NCBI RefSeq assembly: GCF_039537965.1
Contig: NZ_BAABBM010000001.1
Span: 1 to 64,000 of the forward strand
Length of the DNA stretch: 64,000 bases
Direction: 5' to 3'
Origin: Sphingomonas limnosediminicola
GTDB taxonomy: Bacteria; Pseudomonadota; Alphaproteobacteria; Sphingomonadales; Sphingomonadaceae
This document shows positions 37,882-47,396 of this stretch, piece after piece (the stretch's first letter is position 1; every line of letters starts with the position of its first letter). The notes under the pieces are model-generated. The model saw only the letters and a program-made list of their open reading frames with translations. It did not search any database and was not told the origin of the DNA. The translations under genes and the position numbers were made by a program.

Positions 37882-37898
37882 GTTCTACCTTGCCTCCC

Positions 37899-38864
37899 TT
37901 AGATCTCAAAGTTGCACATCTTGGCCATGATGAAGGCACCGATGCCCATCCAGACCATCCCGCCGAGCCCGGCGACCATCAGACGCTGATCGGAGAAAAA
38001 GCCGCCCATGTAATGAGGGTTAATCATCCAGACCATTGTGAACACCACGAACGGAAGCGAACCGACGATGTATGCCGAAGCCTTTGATTCCGAGCTCATC
38101 GCGCGGATCTTGAGCTTCATCTGGGCGCGCTTGCGGAGCACGTCGGACAGGTTCGACAGGGTCTCTGCCAAGTTACCGCCAGTCTCCCGCTGGATAGCGA
38201 GGGTGATGACAAAGAACTGGAATTCCGGGGTGCCGAGACGGTCAGCCGTATCCTGAAGCGCGGCCTCCATCGTGCGGCCGATCTTCATCTTGTCGGACAC
38301 CAAGCGAAACTCCAGTCCCACCGGGCCCTGGATTTCCGAGGCAACGATGCCAAGCGTTTCCGTGATCGGCAGACCCGACCGCAGGCCGCGCACCATCAGC
38401 TCGATCGCGTCCGGGAAGTTCGAATTGAACTTATTTACCCGGCGATTGATCATCTTGCCGATGACGAAGTGCGGTCCGCCGATGCCAAAGAATAGGCCGA
38501 GCAGGAGCGACAGGATGAAAGGCGCACCCTTGAAGGTCAGTCCGATCGTGATCGCCGCAACGATGCCGATGCAGATCAGCGCATATTTGCCGAGCGTGAT
38601 CTCCTTGCCCGTCATCTCCAGCCGCTTGCGCAGCAGGGCAGGCTTGGGGATCAGCGTCGAGGCATAGCCTTCAAGCTTGCTCGAGCGCTGCGCAAAGAGC
38701 TTGCGGATCTGCGCCTGGGCATTGCCGGCGATCACATCACCGTGCCGCTCGCGGATCAGTTCGACGCGACGCTTCACCGATTTGCTCGGAGAGGGGCCGC
38801 TCATGGCCATGTAGCCGAGGCCGACGGCGCCGACGAGACCGATGAGGATGATCAACCAGAGCAT
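37899..38864 (-). CDS. tadB: Tad pilus inner-membrane platform protein TadB
   Basis: A 321-residue T2SF-domain membrane protein, partner of TadC. Hydrophobic segments at 1-20 and 95-130; the F domain shows FPDAIELMVRGLRSGLPITE near 150, ALQDTADRLGTPEFQFFVITLAIQRETGGNLAETL near 205 and LRKRAQMKLKIRAMSSESKASA near 243. The N-terminal MLWLIILIGLVGAVGLGYMA fits TadB. In typical loci the ATPase gene cpaF/tadA lies just upstream; here the upstream neighbour is cpaE, 65 bases away. Confidence 0.93.
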   Translation of the reverse strand: MLWLIILIGLVGAVGLGYMAMSGPSPSKSVKRRVELIRERHGDVIAGNAQAQIRKLFAQRSSKLEGYASTLIPKPALLRKRLEMTGKEITLGKYALICIGIVAAITIGLTFKGAPFILSLLLGLFFGIGGPHFVIGKMINRRVNKFNSNFPDAIELMVRGLRSGLPITETLGIVASEIQGPVGLEFRLVSDKMKIGRTMEAALQDTADRLGTPEFQFFVITLAIQRETGGNLAETLSNLSDVLRKRAQMKLKIRAMSSESKASAYIVGSLPFVVFTMVWMINPHYMGGFFSDQRLMVAGLGGMVWMGIGAFIMAKMCNFEI

Positions 38865-38929
38865 GAGTGCCTTCGCCTCTCAATCTTGCCAGCGGCGCGT
38901 TGCGGCGCCGGCAGGGAACGGGTGTACGC

Positions 38930-40198
38930 TTAGGCGGCTTTGTCCTTGGGCTTGCTCAGCATCGACTTCAGATTATCGACGAGAGACTTTGCCCCGGCCG
39001 CAGCCGCGGACTCGGTCGCAGCACCTTCTTCGCTCGCATGACTGAGAACGACGCTCGACAGTTGGTTGAACGGCGCAGCCATCTTCCCGCTGGCGACTTC
39101 CGCAAGCGGCTTACCGAGCTTGGCGGCCTGGGCGGCCAGCTTCGCGTCGTACGGGAAGGCGATATCCACCGGACGCTCGATCGACTGTTCGAAGTCCTTG
39201 CGGCTGATCTCGAGCGCACCTCCCGAGGGGACGCCGTTGGCAACGACGACAACCTTGGTCTGCGGCGCATTCGACTTGAGCCAGGCGAGTACGCGGATCG
39301 TGTCGCGAGTGCCGGCGAGCGTGAGCTCGGCGACCACCACGGCAACGTGCGCGTCGTGGACCAAGTGCGGATATTGAATCAGCATGTGGCGCGGGAGGTC
39401 GAGCACGGTGGATTCGAAGGCGTTCCGCATCTCTTCCTGGAGTTGGAAGAAAGCGGTGCCGTCGGTGACCAGCGGCTGGTTGATCGGCGCTTCCGCCGAC
39501 AGAACCGACAGACGCTCGTTGGCGCGAACCATCGCACGCTCGATGAACAAGCCGTCGATGCGGCTTGGGTTCTCGATGGCGTCGGTCAGGCCGCGGCCGG
39601 GCTCGAGGTCGAGTGCCAGCGCGCCTGTGCCGAAGTGGACGTCGAGGTCGAGGAGGGCGGTCGAACGACGCGCCTTCTCACCAAGCAGCCACGCCAGCGA
39701 CGTTGCGATCGTCGAAGCACCGACGCCGCCACGGACGCCAATGACGGCGGCCATCACGTGCGGCTTGTCGGCCTGAGCCTCGCCGCGCGGTCCTGACAGG
39801 ATCATCTGCGCATGCGCAAAGGTGTCGCGCAGCTGGTCAACCGTGAAGGGCTTCAGCAAATAGTCGTGGATGCCGCTCGCGACGAGGTCGCGATAGAGGC
39901 GGACATCGTTGACCGCGCCGGCCGCGATGACGATCGTGCCCGGCTCGCAAACTTCCGCGAGCGCGTTGATGTCGTTGAGCGGATCGCCCGACTCGCTGAG
40001 GTCCACGAACAGGATGTTCGGGCTCGCCGAGACGGAGAGCGACTGGACCGCGTTGCGCAGCCCGCCCTTGTTGACCTTCTCCGGCGACCAGCCGTGCTCG
40101 ACCGCAACCGGGCGCAGCATGTCCGCCGTGGCATCGTCGCACACGAAGGCGGTGAAGGGATCACGCAAACCTGCGCGAGCCTGGAACGGAGCGTTCAT
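38930..40198 (-). CDS. cpaE: Tad pilus localisation ATPase CpaE/TadZ
   Basis: A 422-residue protein with an N-terminal receiver-like domain (TAFVCDDATADMLRPV, LFVDLSESGDPLNDI, GIHDYLLKPFTVDQL) and a ParA/MinD-type ATPase domain with deviant Walker A IGVRGGVGASTIATSLAWLL near residue 152 and ALLDLDVHFGTGAL. CpaE/TadZ places the Tad machine at a cell pole. It follows cpaD by 2 bases. Between its stop and tadB there are 65 bases, where a cpaF gene would be expected. Confidence 0.93.
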   Translation of the reverse strand: MNAPFQARAGLRDPFTAFVCDDATADMLRPVAVEHGWSPEKVNKGGLRNAVQSLSVSASPNILFVDLSESGDPLNDINALAEVCEPGTIVIAAGAVNDVRLYRDLVASGIHDYLLKPFTVDQLRDTFAHAQMILSGPRGEAQADKPHVMAAVIGVRGGVGASTIATSLAWLLGEKARRSTALLDLDVHFGTGALALDLEPGRGLTDAIENPSRIDGLFIERAMVRANERLSVLSAEAPINQPLVTDGTAFFQLQEEMRNAFESTVLDLPRHMLIQYPHLVHDAHVAVVVAELTLAGTRDTIRVLAWLKSNAPQTKVVVVANGVPSGGALEISRKDFEQSIERPVDIAFPYDAKLAAQAAKLGKPLAEVASGKMAAPFNQLSSVVLSHASEEGAATESAAAAGAKSLVDNLKSMLSKPKDKAA

Positions 40199-40200
40199 TA

Positions 40201-40833
40201 TCAGTTCCCCTTCGTCGTAACTTGCTCAAGACCCTTCGTGCCGGTCGGCGCCTGCGAGCGGTAGTAATTGACCGCCTTGGTGCCGGTGCGCGGGTCGACA
40301 ACCGTCGTGCCCTCGCGGCCGTGGAGAAGATCTTCCGGATTGGCGATCTGCTGGGCCAGAGCCGAGTTGACGCCGCAACCGAAGTTGGAAGTCGTGCGGT
40401 TCTGGAAGTTCGGCTGCGACGGGATGCGCCAGTTCGGGCAGCCCGGGACCTCGGCGCGAGCGCGGGTCACGACCACGCGAACGCTGCCGGGAGCAACCGC
40501 ACCGGCCGTGACCGGTGCACCCGGTTGGACCAGCATGCCATAATTGCCCGCAACCTGAGCGACATCGTATCGAGCCGCATCGGCGCCAGGCGCATCGACG
40601 TAGATCGAATCGCCATATCCGAGGTCGAGACCGCGGAACCAGCTGTCGAGTCGGCCCTTTTCAACGGGCGAAAGCATCCCGCCAGAGGCAGCCGCATCGA
40701 ATACATAGTCGGCGCGGGTCACCACCGGAACATTGACCGCTTCCACGCCACGATCGGGAAGATCGTGCGGCGTGTAGCCGCAGCCGGCGAGCGCCGCCGT
40801 GGCAACCATCAGAAGACCGAAGTTCGAACGCAT
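40201..40833 (-). CDS. cpaD: Tad pilus lipoprotein CpaD
   Basis: A 210-residue outer-membrane lipoprotein of the alphaproteobacterial Tad system. Signal FGLLMVATAALAGC has lipobox LAGC (Cys about residue 18). The domain runs from YTPHDLPDRG to the conserved FGCGVNSALAQQIANPEDLLHGREG, diagnostic for CpaD. Start 40833 has AGGAAGGA 7 bases upstream; a longer frame to 40866 overlaps cpaC and is less likely. Confidence 0.92.
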   Translation of the reverse strand: MRSNFGLLMVATAALAGCGYTPHDLPDRGVEAVNVPVVTRADYVFDAAASGGMLSPVEKGRLDSWFRGLDLGYGDSIYVDAPGADAARYDVAQVAGNYGMLVQPGAPVTAGAVAPGSVRVVVTRARAEVPGCPNWRIPSQPNFQNRTTSNFGCGVNSALAQQIANPEDLLHGREGTTVVDPRTGTKAVNYYRSQAPTGTKGLEQVTTKGN

Positions 40834-40862
40834 GGCAGCATCCTTCCTAAGCGAGCGGCGGG

Positions 40863-42341
40863 TCACAGCTTGAAGCCCGGAGCAGCAGTTGCGGCAGCAC
40901 CACCGGCCATGCCGGGGGCGGGAGCCGGGACGCGGGCGGGACTGCCGCTAACGCCCTTGAAAACCTGGCCCTCGAGCTGGCGCTCAGCGTCGTTCGGGGC
41001 ACGATAGCCGTCGATCGGCATTGCCATCCGGCCGGAAATCGGACGCACCAGGTACGGCGTGACGATGATCACCAGTTCAGTTTCCTGACGACGGAACTTC
41101 GTCGAGCGGAACAGCGAGCCAAGGATCGGCAAGTCGCCAAGCAGCGGCGTCTTATCGAGACCATTCGAGGCGGTGTTGCGGAGCAAACCGGCCATCATCA
41201 GGCTCTGGCCTGAGCCAAGCTCGACGGTCGTCTCGGCGCGACGCGTGGTCAGCGCAGGGACCTTGTAGCCGTTGAGATTGACGCTGCCGGCATCCGACAG
41301 TTCGCTGACTTCCGGGCGAACGCGCATCGAGATGCGGCCGTCCTGAAGCACGATCGGTGTGAAGGCGAGGCCAACGCCGTACTGCTTGTACTCGATCGTA
41401 ACCGCGCCAAGCGACTGCGACACCGGGATCGGGAACTCACCGCCGGCCAGGAAGCTGGCGGTTTCACCCGAAAGCGCGGTCAGAGTCGGCTCAGCCAGGA
41501 TCGTGACCAAGCCGTCAGTCTCGGCAAGGTCGAGCGCGCCCGTCAGGTCGAGACCAAAGAGCTTGCCGGCTGCACCGAGGGTGCCGCCGCCGACGATCGG
41601 GCTGAGTACGCGGAACGGGTTCCCGCCAGCAGCGGGCGTTCCCTGTCCGATACCGAACTTGAAGCCGCTGGTGGAGTCGGTCGAGAAGAGGTTGACCCCG
41701 ATCTGCTTGAGCAGGTCGCGGCTGACCTCGGCGACGCGAACTTTCAGGGTAACCTGAAGCGGTGTTGCAACGCGGAGGCGATTGATGACGCAAACCTTAC
41801 ACATTGCGCCGTCTTTCGACATATCGACGCCCGGGTTGAGCTCCGACGAGGCAAGGGTCTGCGCGAAGGCCGCATCTTCCGGCGAAGCGACAGTCCCGCT
41901 GAGGATCGCGGTTTGACCGACGGTCATGACGCGAACGTCCGACTCCGGCATCGCGGCGCGCAGAACCTCATTGATGGTCGGCAGGTTCTGGCTGACCTTG
42001 ACCTGCGCACCGTAGACAACTTCGCCGCCAGCGCTGGTTGCGATCACCGTCGTGTCGCCGAAATCCTTACCGAAAAGATTGATCGAGTGAGGATTGTTTA
42101 CGTAGACGTCGGCGACCTTCGGGTTCGAGACCCAGACGCTCGCGACGCTGCGCGGCAAGTTGATCATTTGGCCTTCACCAACCGACAGCTGCACTTGCTG
42201 CGTCGGGCGGTAGGCGCCGGAAGCGTAAGCCTTGGGCTGCGCCGCCATCGCCGGCTCGGCTGCGACCGCACTCAGGCCGAGGGCCAGTGCTGCGATCGCC
42301 GTGCCGAGGCGAGCCCGGCTTTCGATGTTGCGAGTGTTCAT
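40863..42341 (-). CDS. cpaC: Tad pilus secretin CpaC/RcpA
   Basis: A 492-residue outer-membrane secretin through which the Tad pilus exits. Signal peptide (LGTAIAALALGLSAVAAEPAMA), N-terminal domains with BON-like and secretin N elements (INLPRSVASVWVSNPKVADV, VMTVGQTAILSGTVASPEDA), and the secretin core: LTALSGETASFLAGGEFPIPV near 310, TPIVLQDGRISMRVRPEVSE and GLDKTPLLGDLPILGSLFRS near 415. Start 42341 has GAGGAG 9 bases upstream. Ends in a Pro/Ala-rich tail. Between cpaB and cpaD. Confidence 0.95.
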   Translation of the reverse strand: MNTRNIESRARLGTAIAALALGLSAVAAEPAMAAQPKAYASGAYRPTQQVQLSVGEGQMINLPRSVASVWVSNPKVADVYVNNPHSINLFGKDFGDTTVIATSAGGEVVYGAQVKVSQNLPTINEVLRAAMPESDVRVMTVGQTAILSGTVASPEDAAFAQTLASSELNPGVDMSKDGAMCKVCVINRLRVATPLQVTLKVRVAEVSRDLLKQIGVNLFSTDSTSGFKFGIGQGTPAAGGNPFRVLSPIVGGGTLGAAGKLFGLDLTGALDLAETDGLVTILAEPTLTALSGETASFLAGGEFPIPVSQSLGAVTIEYKQYGVGLAFTPIVLQDGRISMRVRPEVSELSDAGSVNLNGYKVPALTTRRAETTVELGSGQSLMMAGLLRNTASNGLDKTPLLGDLPILGSLFRSTKFRRQETELVIIVTPYLVRPISGRMAMPIDGYRAPNDAERQLEGQVFKGVSGSPARVPAPAPGMAGGAAATAAPGFKL

Positions 42342-42354
42342 CTTAGCGAGCTCC

Positions 42355-43377
42355 TCAGTTGGCGTCGTTGCCGCGGACGACGCGGACGCCATTGTTCACT
42401 GGCTTCGGACCACCGGCGGCAGAGCCGATCGCCTGGCCAAGGGCCTTGCCCATGCCAGCCATTGCATCCGCGAACTGCGGCTGCGCCTGCTTGGCCGGGA
42501 CAGTGCGGCGCTGAAAGCGCGACACGTCGCCACCGGTCGAGAAGGTCGTGTTGCTGTCAGCCGGCTGGTTGGCCACTGCGAGCAGCATCTGACGCTCCTG
42601 CTGCGGATTGGTACCCGCCGGGACCTTGACGTCCCCGGCCGCAACCGCGCGCTCGAGTTCGGCCGTGTTGTCGGCGATTGAACGGAGCGAGAGGGACAGC
42701 GTGCCGAGGCTCTGCGCGACGGCGATCTTCTCGGCGATGCGCGGCGTGACTTCGAACGTGACGTTCGAGAAGGTGCGAACCTCAGTCTTGCCGTCCTTGT
42801 CCTTGTCGGTGACGCGCTGGTCGGTCGCCAGGACACGGACATTGCGGATGATGGTTTCGGTGACCTTCAGGGCCGGACCCTGGCCGCCGCCTTCAACCTG
42901 CTGGGTGAGCATGAGGTCGACGTGGTCGCCCGGGAAGACGAAGCCAGCGACGCTGGACGACGCGTTCACGGGAACCGTGACGGCACGCATGCCAGCACCA
43001 AGGGCTGCAGCGAGGAAGCCACGGTCCTGAGGGCCAACAATCGAACCGCGAGTGACCGGCTGGCCGGCCGTGATCGCATAGCGAACGACGGTGCCAAGCA
43101 GGCCCTGCGGGTTCGCGTCGGGCGAGCCCTCGATGTAATAGGCGCTCTGCATGAGCTCCTTCGGCCAAGGCTGATAGGAGAAGCTGTCGGCGTCGATGAT
43201 CGTGCCGACGGGCAGCGCCTTCTTCGCGACGAGCACCTTTGGCCCGACAGGGACGGCAGCCGGCGCAGCATTAGCCTGCTGCGCTCCAGCACCTGCGAAC
43301 ATATTCTTGGCCATGATGGCGGTAACCACCGCAATGACCAGCGCTCCAACGAGCAGAGCGATCTTCTTCACATCCAT
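42355..43377 (-). CDS. cpaB: Tad pilus assembly protein CpaB/RcpC
   Basis: A 340-residue periplasmic protein with N-terminal helix (KKIALLVGALVIAVVTAIMA) and an SAF domain (VLVAKKALPVGTIIDADSFS, residues 48-68). Family segment GFVFPGDHVDLMLTQQ near 145 and TPRIAEKIAVAQSLGTLSLSLR near 210 are typical of CpaB, which caps or modulates the secretin. The C-terminal tail is Gln/Ala-rich. It is 13 bases before cpaC and 46 bases after cpaA. Confidence 0.94.
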   Translation of the reverse strand: MDVKKIALLVGALVIAVVTAIMAKNMFAGAGAQQANAAPAAVPVGPKVLVAKKALPVGTIIDADSFSYQPWPKELMQSAYYIEGSPDANPQGLLGTVVRYAITAGQPVTRGSIVGPQDRGFLAAALGAGMRAVTVPVNASSSVAGFVFPGDHVDLMLTQQVEGGGQGPALKVTETIIRNVRVLATDQRVTDKDKDGKTEVRTFSNVTFEVTPRIAEKIAVAQSLGTLSLSLRSIADNTAELERAVAAGDVKVPAGTNPQQERQMLLAVANQPADSNTTFSTGGDVSRFQRRTVPAKQAQPQFADAMAGMGKALGQAIGSAAGGPKPVNNGVRVVRGNDAN

Positions 43378-43423
43378 GGCGCAATCGCCTCCCCTAGAAG
43401 GGCCCCCAGAACAGCCTCACACA

Positions 43424-43897
43424 TCAGGCAAAATGGTTAAGAAAGCGTTGGGCGAGAATCGCGAGACCGCCGAATGCGATCGCGACACCGTATGGGATTT
43501 CTGGACGTCCCTCCCGGCGCTTTGCCCTGTGCCAGGCGAGCACGACGAGAGTCAGGACTCCGCCGGCCAGTGACATCAGGACAAGAAATTTGATTATTGC
43601 TGAAGGTGAAAGCCACAACGACAAAGCGGCAGCGAGCTTAACGTCACCGCCTCCCATCATCCCGGCATAGAAAGCGCCAGCAAGCAGCACGAATACCGCT
43701 GCACCGCCGGCCAGTTGAACCGCGACGCCCGGCCAAATGGCCAGTTCGATAGACAGCCAATAGAGCGGGGCGAGCAAAGCCACGGTCGCGTTCAGCCTGT
43801 TGGAGATGGTGAACGTGCGCACGTCGATGACCGCCGCCACCACCAGCAAGGCGGCGAGGCCAATCAAAAGCAGCTCGGTAAATGCCCCATTGAACAT
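43424..43897 (-). CDS. cpaA: Tad prepilin peptidase CpaA/TadV
   Basis: A 157-residue A24-type prepilin peptidase that cleaves Flp prepilins in the inner membrane. Catalytic Asp pair: AVIDVRTFTISNRLN near 20 and GMMGGGDVKLAAAL (GGGD motif) near 80. About five to six helices, all hydrophobic segments as expected. Start at 43897 gives the usual N-terminus; a longer frame to 44068 is antisense-like. No pilin gene lies in the 46 bases before cpaB, nor upstream, where a divergent FAD oxidoreductase begins. Confidence 0.9.
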   Translation of the reverse strand: MFNGAFTELLLIGLAALLVVAAVIDVRTFTISNRLNATVALLAPLYWLSIELAIWPGVAVQLAGGAAVFVLLAGAFYAGMMGGGDVKLAAALSLWLSPSAIIKFLVLMSLAGGVLTLVVLAWHRAKRREGRPEIPYGVAIAFGGLAILAQRFLNHFA

Positions 43898-43948
43898 AGC
43901 AGAAGGCTCTAGACGGTATGGCTTTCCAATTCGTAACCGTGATTTCGA

Positions 43949-45040
43949 ATGAGCAATTGGGACATCGTGATCGTCGGCGGCGGCATTGCCGGCGCGAGCC
44001 TGGGCGCCGAGGTCGCGGGCAAGCGGCGGACGCTGATCATCGAGGCCGAAGATCATTGCGGGTACCACTCGACCGGACGGTCGGCGGCATTCTTCCTGGA
44101 AAGCTACGGCGGTCCGCAGGTCGCCAAATTGTCGTCAGCATCGGCGGCGTTTCTCGCTAATCCGACGGCTGACTTTGCCGACGGCAGCTTCCTCCACAAA
44201 CGCGGCGGTATCCATTTGTCGGAGGGCGATTGGCCGGAAGTTCCAGCCGACGTCACAGCCTATCGCATCGATCGCGCCGAGCTCGATCGAGTCGTTCCGG
44301 GCCTGAAGCCGCACTGGATCAAGGCGCTGGTCGAGCCGGGCTGCGCGGATATCGACGTTGCTGCGCTACACGCCGGCTTCCTGCGCAAGTTTCGAAAGCG
44401 CGGCGGAGAGGTGAGGACATCCGCCCGGTTCGAAAGTGCCGCTTTCGACGGGCAAAACTGGACAATCCGCCTCGCCGATGGGTCCGAACTATCCGCGAAT
44501 ATCCTGGTCGACGCTGCCGGCGCCTGGGCCGACGAGGTGGCGGAGCGCAGCGGGGTCCGCCGGCTAGGGATTGCGCCGAAGCGGCGCACGATGGTGCAGC
44601 TTCGTGTAGGGCAAACAGGCCTGAAGGAACTTCCGCTGATCGACGACGCGGAAGGACGGTTCTACTTCAAGGGAGAGACGGACAACTCCATCTGGCTCAG
44701 CCCGCACGATGAGATCGAGAGCGATCCGTGCGACGCCGCGCCCGAGGAAATCGACATCGCCACCGCCATCGATCGCTTCCAGGGCGTGGTCGATTGGCCG
44801 GTCGAGCGTGTCGAGCGCACTTGGGCCGGCCTCAGGAGCTTCGCACCCGATCGTTTGCCGGTCTACGGCTTCGACACGCAAGTATCCGGTTTTTTCTGGT
44901 GCGCGGGGCAGGGCGGCTTCGGAATCCAGACCTCGCCGGCAGCAGGAAAGCTCGCCGCATCAGTGCTTTTGGCTGAGGAACCGGACCCTAGCGTCGCGCA
45001 CATCGACCCAGCGGTCTTTGCTCCGTCGCGATTCGGATGA
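43949..45040 (+). CDS. FAD-dependent D-amino-acid (D-arginine) dehydrogenase DauA-like
   Basis: A 363-residue DAO-family flavoprotein. FAD motif IVIVGGGIAGASLGAE (6-21), GYHSTGRSAAFFLESYGGPQ near 38 and the C-terminal WAGLRSFAPDRLPVYGF, GFFWCAGQGGFGIQTSPAAG match the pattern of D-arginine dehydrogenase DauA, which deaminates D-amino acids with an unknown electron acceptor. The active-site tyrosine/arginine equivalents were not mapped in detail. Substrate could also be another D-amino acid or a glycine-like compound. Single gene, divergent from cpaA. Confidence 0.82.
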   Translation: MSNWDIVIVGGGIAGASLGAEVAGKRRTLIIEAEDHCGYHSTGRSAAFFLESYGGPQVAKLSSASAAFLANPTADFADGSFLHKRGGIHLSEGDWPEVPADVTAYRIDRAELDRVVPGLKPHWIKALVEPGCADIDVAALHAGFLRKFRKRGGEVRTSARFESAAFDGQNWTIRLADGSELSANILVDAAGAWADEVAERSGVRRLGIAPKRRTMVQLRVGQTGLKELPLIDDAEGRFYFKGETDNSIWLSPHDEIESDPCDAAPEEIDIATAIDRFQGVVDWPVERVERTWAGLRSFAPDRLPVYGFDTQVSGFFWCAGQGGFGIQTSPAAGKLAASVLLAEEPDPSVAHIDPAVFAPSRFG

Positions 45041-45043
45041 AAC

Positions 45044-45070
45044 GGGGGAGACTGCGTGCGAGCCTCCCCC
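45044..45070 (+). other. GC-rich stem-loop after the FAD oxidoreductase
   Basis: GGGGGAG and CTCCCCC pair over 7 bp with a 13-base loop, 3 bases after the gene end. No T-run follows, so a terminator role is uncertain. Confidence 0.35.
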
Positions 45071-45164
45071 CACCGGCTTTCAACGAACAGGGGGAACGAG
45101 AGAGTCGGTGATGATTGGGGGATAAATGCCTCTCACGACGGGGAGACAAGTGAACTTTCTGTCA

Positions 45165-45602
45165 TCACAGCCGATGTAATGCGCGCTGCCTGTCCGCTTC
45201 CGCGCAGGCAAGTGCATCGACGCGGTCATTTTCTGGATGGCCGCTGTGACCCTTCACCCAATGCCATTCGATGCGATGCGGCGCGCTGGCTTCGATCAGT
45301 TCCTGCCACAGTTCGGCATTCTTGACCGGCTTCTTGTCGGACGTCCGCCATCCGTTGCGCTGCCAGTTGTGGATCCAGCGCGTGATGCCGTCCCTGACAT
45401 AATTGCTGTCAGTGAACAGTTGGACGCGGCAAGGCTTCTTCAGCGCCTCCAGCCCGCGGATCGCGGCCAGCAACTCCATTCGGTTGTTGGTGGTCAGGGG
45501 CTCTCCGCCCGAAATTTCGCGCTCGCTTCCGCTGTTTGCGCGAAGCAATACGCCCCAGCCGCCCGGGCCGGGATTCCCCCGGCACGCGCCATCCGTGTAC
45601 AT
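45165..45602 (-). CDS. rnhA: Ribonuclease HI
   Basis: A 145-residue RNase H1 that removes RNA from RNA-DNA hybrids. Catalytic residues are visible: Asp in [11 protein letters not shown] (residue 3), Glu in [11 protein letters not shown], Asp in [12 protein letters not shown] and Asp in the terminal [12 protein letters not shown]. The ATG at 45602 has no ribosome-binding site. The usual longer N-terminus TDLPKVEM is encoded just upstream but begins with CTG at 45626-45624, overlapping the ispH stop (CTGA); that CTG may be the true start. Downstream of ispH on the same strand. Confidence 0.93.
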   Translation of the reverse strand: MYTDGACRGNPGPGGWGVLLRANSGSEREISGGEPLTTNNRMELLAAIRGLEALKKPCRVQLFTDSNYVRDGITRWIHNWQRNGWRTSDKKPVKNAELWQELIEASAPHRIEWHWVKGHSGHPENDRVDALACAEADRQRALHRL

Positions 45603-45622
45603 TTCGACTTTCGGAAGGTCGG

Positions 45623-46597
45623 TCAGGCGACAAGCTCACGCGGCAGCTTGAAGACCATTCGCTCGGGCGTGTGATCGGCGATTTCCTCGCGAACGTCGAA
45701 GTGTGCGCTAATCGCGTCGATTACTTCGCGTACCAGCACCTCGGGCGCCGACGCCCCGGCAGTGATGCCGACCGTCCGGGGATGCCCAAGCCAATCCCAG
45801 TCGATATCTTCCGCGCGCTCGATCAGCCGCGCCGGCACGCTCATCCGCTCGGCGACTTCGGCAAGGCGCAGGGAATTGCTGCTGTTGGGCGCACCGATCA
45901 CGAGCATCCGCTCGCATTCCGCCGCAATCGCCTTGACGGCGGCCTGCCGGTTCGAGGTCGCGTAGCAAATGTCTTCGCTACGGGGTACGCGTATCTCGGG
46001 AAACTTGGCCTTGAGCGCCTCTACGATCGACGCAGTGTCGTCGACCGAGAGCGTCGTCTGAGTGAGGAACGCCAAATTTCCATCGGGCAGGTCAAGGTCG
46101 GCAACATCCTCGACCGTCTCGATGAGAGTCATGGAGCCTTCAGGCACCTGCCCAAACGTTCCCATCACTTCCGGATGGCCGGCATGGCCGATGAAAAGGA
46201 TGTGGCGTCCTTCATCAATCAGGCGTTCGGCCTGACGATGGACCTTGGAAACGAGAGGACAGGTGGCATCCACGTAACTCAGGCTGCGGTCGCGCGCCGC
46301 CGCCGGCACCGACTTCGGCACGCCGTGCGCCGAAAAGACGACCGGGCGGTCATCCGGCACTTCATCAAGCTCCTCGACGAATATCGCACCCATCTGGCGC
46401 AGCCGTTCGACCACGAAGCGATTGTGGACGATTTCATGGCGCACATAGACGGGCGCACCGAAACGCTCGAGCGCAAGCTCGACGATCTGGATGGCGCGAT
46501 CGACGCCGGCGCAAAAGCCGCGCGGCGCCGCAATCAGCAGGCGAAGGGGCGGGAGTGAGCTAAGGGGTTCAGGCACGGTGCAGGCCATGTAAGGCAT
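45623..46597 (-). CDS. ispH: 4-hydroxy-3-methylbut-2-enyl diphosphate reductase
   Basis: A 324-residue [4Fe-4S] enzyme, the last step of the MEP isoprenoid pathway (HMBPP to IPP and DMAPP). Conserved sequence: [18 protein letters not shown] with cluster Cys, [41 protein letters not shown] with second Cys, and [12 protein letters not shown] with third Cys, then [11 protein letters not shown]. Start at 46597 ([11 protein letters not shown]) is favoured; 46588 also possible. rnhA follows on the same strand. Confidence 0.96.
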   Translation of the reverse strand: MPYMACTVPEPLSSLPPLRLLIAAPRGFCAGVDRAIQIVELALERFGAPVYVRHEIVHNRFVVERLRQMGAIFVEELDEVPDDRPVVFSAHGVPKSVPAAARDRSLSYVDATCPLVSKVHRQAERLIDEGRHILFIGHAGHPEVMGTFGQVPEGSMTLIETVEDVADLDLPDGNLAFLTQTTLSVDDTASIVEALKAKFPEIRVPRSEDICYATSNRQAAVKAIAAECERMLVIGAPNSSNSLRLAEVAERMSVPARLIERAEDIDWDWLGHPRTVGITAGASAPEVLVREVIDAISAHFDVREEIADHTPERMVFKLPRELVA

Positions 46598-46668
46598 CGC
46601 TTGCAGCCTTAGAAGGCCCTTCCTATGACGCGGGGCCATACTTTCGTGGACGTAAGGAACGCGCCCAA

Positions 46669-47310
46669 GTGAAGCTCCGCCTCGCCGCACTCGCCACTGT
46701 CATCATGCTCAGCGCCTGCCGTCACGCCGGCGACATCACCGCTGAAAACGGAGGCGGCATCTACGCTATCCGGAGCGCTTGTCCGATTCTCGGCATTCCC
46801 GCTGCGACCGGCGATATCACCCTTTTCGATCCGGCCGGGAGCACTGATTCGCGCGCCATCGATGTGAGCGCGGCTATCACGGACATCCAGAGCAGCTGCG
46901 CCGATGCCGGCAACGACGTGGCCTCGACGGCGACGTTCACCATCGTCGCGCTGAGGCGGGACGCAGGCCCAGCGCGGCAGGTCGTGCTGCCGTACTTCGA
47001 TGTTGCGATGCAGGGCGGGCAGGACATCGTGGCCAAGCGGGTCGGACAAGCCGTATTGAGCTTCCCGGCTGGCGGCCTACATGCCTCGACCCGGGTTCAG
47101 GCGACCATTCGTGTCAATCGCGCCGCCGCGACGCTTCCGCAGAACGTGCGTGAGATTATCACGCGGCCGCGTAAGGCGGGCGAGGCCGAGGCGGCGCAGG
47201 ACCCGCTCGCCGATCCGACCGTGCGTTCGGCGGTTGCCAAGGCTACGTTTGAACACCTCATCGGCTTCCAGCTGACGCAGGATCAGCTCCGCTACAACGC
47301 AACACGCTAA
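46669..47310 (+). CDS. Hypothetical lipoprotein
   Basis: A 213-residue exported protein I do not recognise. The N-terminus [17 protein letters not shown] gives a lipobox LSAC at Cys17. The mature part is beta-rich in appearance ([35 protein letters not shown]) and ends with a helical segment. GTG start at 46669 has AAGGA 10 bases upstream. Divergent from ispH; the glycine riboswitch begins 87 bases after its stop. Confidence 0.75.
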   Translation: MKLRLAALATVIMLSACRHAGDITAENGGGIYAIRSACPILGIPAATGDITLFDPAGSTDSRAIDVSAAITDIQSSCADAGNDVASTATFTIVALRRDAGPARQVVLPYFDVAMQGGQDIVAKRVGQAVLSFPAGGLHASTRVQATIRVNRAAATLPQNVREIITRPRKAGEAEAAQDPLADPTVRSAVAKATFEHLIGFQLTQDQLRYNATR

Positions 47311-47396
47311 GACTTCACCGAAAGTCGCGTTGACTCGGCGACGGGGCGCGGCCAAGGCACGCCTCGTCACCGGAGGCTTCGGCCGCCGGAAAGGCC

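Noticed and set aside
38865..38929. Remnant of a cpaF gene between cpaE and tadB
   Set aside because: Only 65 bases are present and no cpaF-like codons can be read; absence is reported instead.
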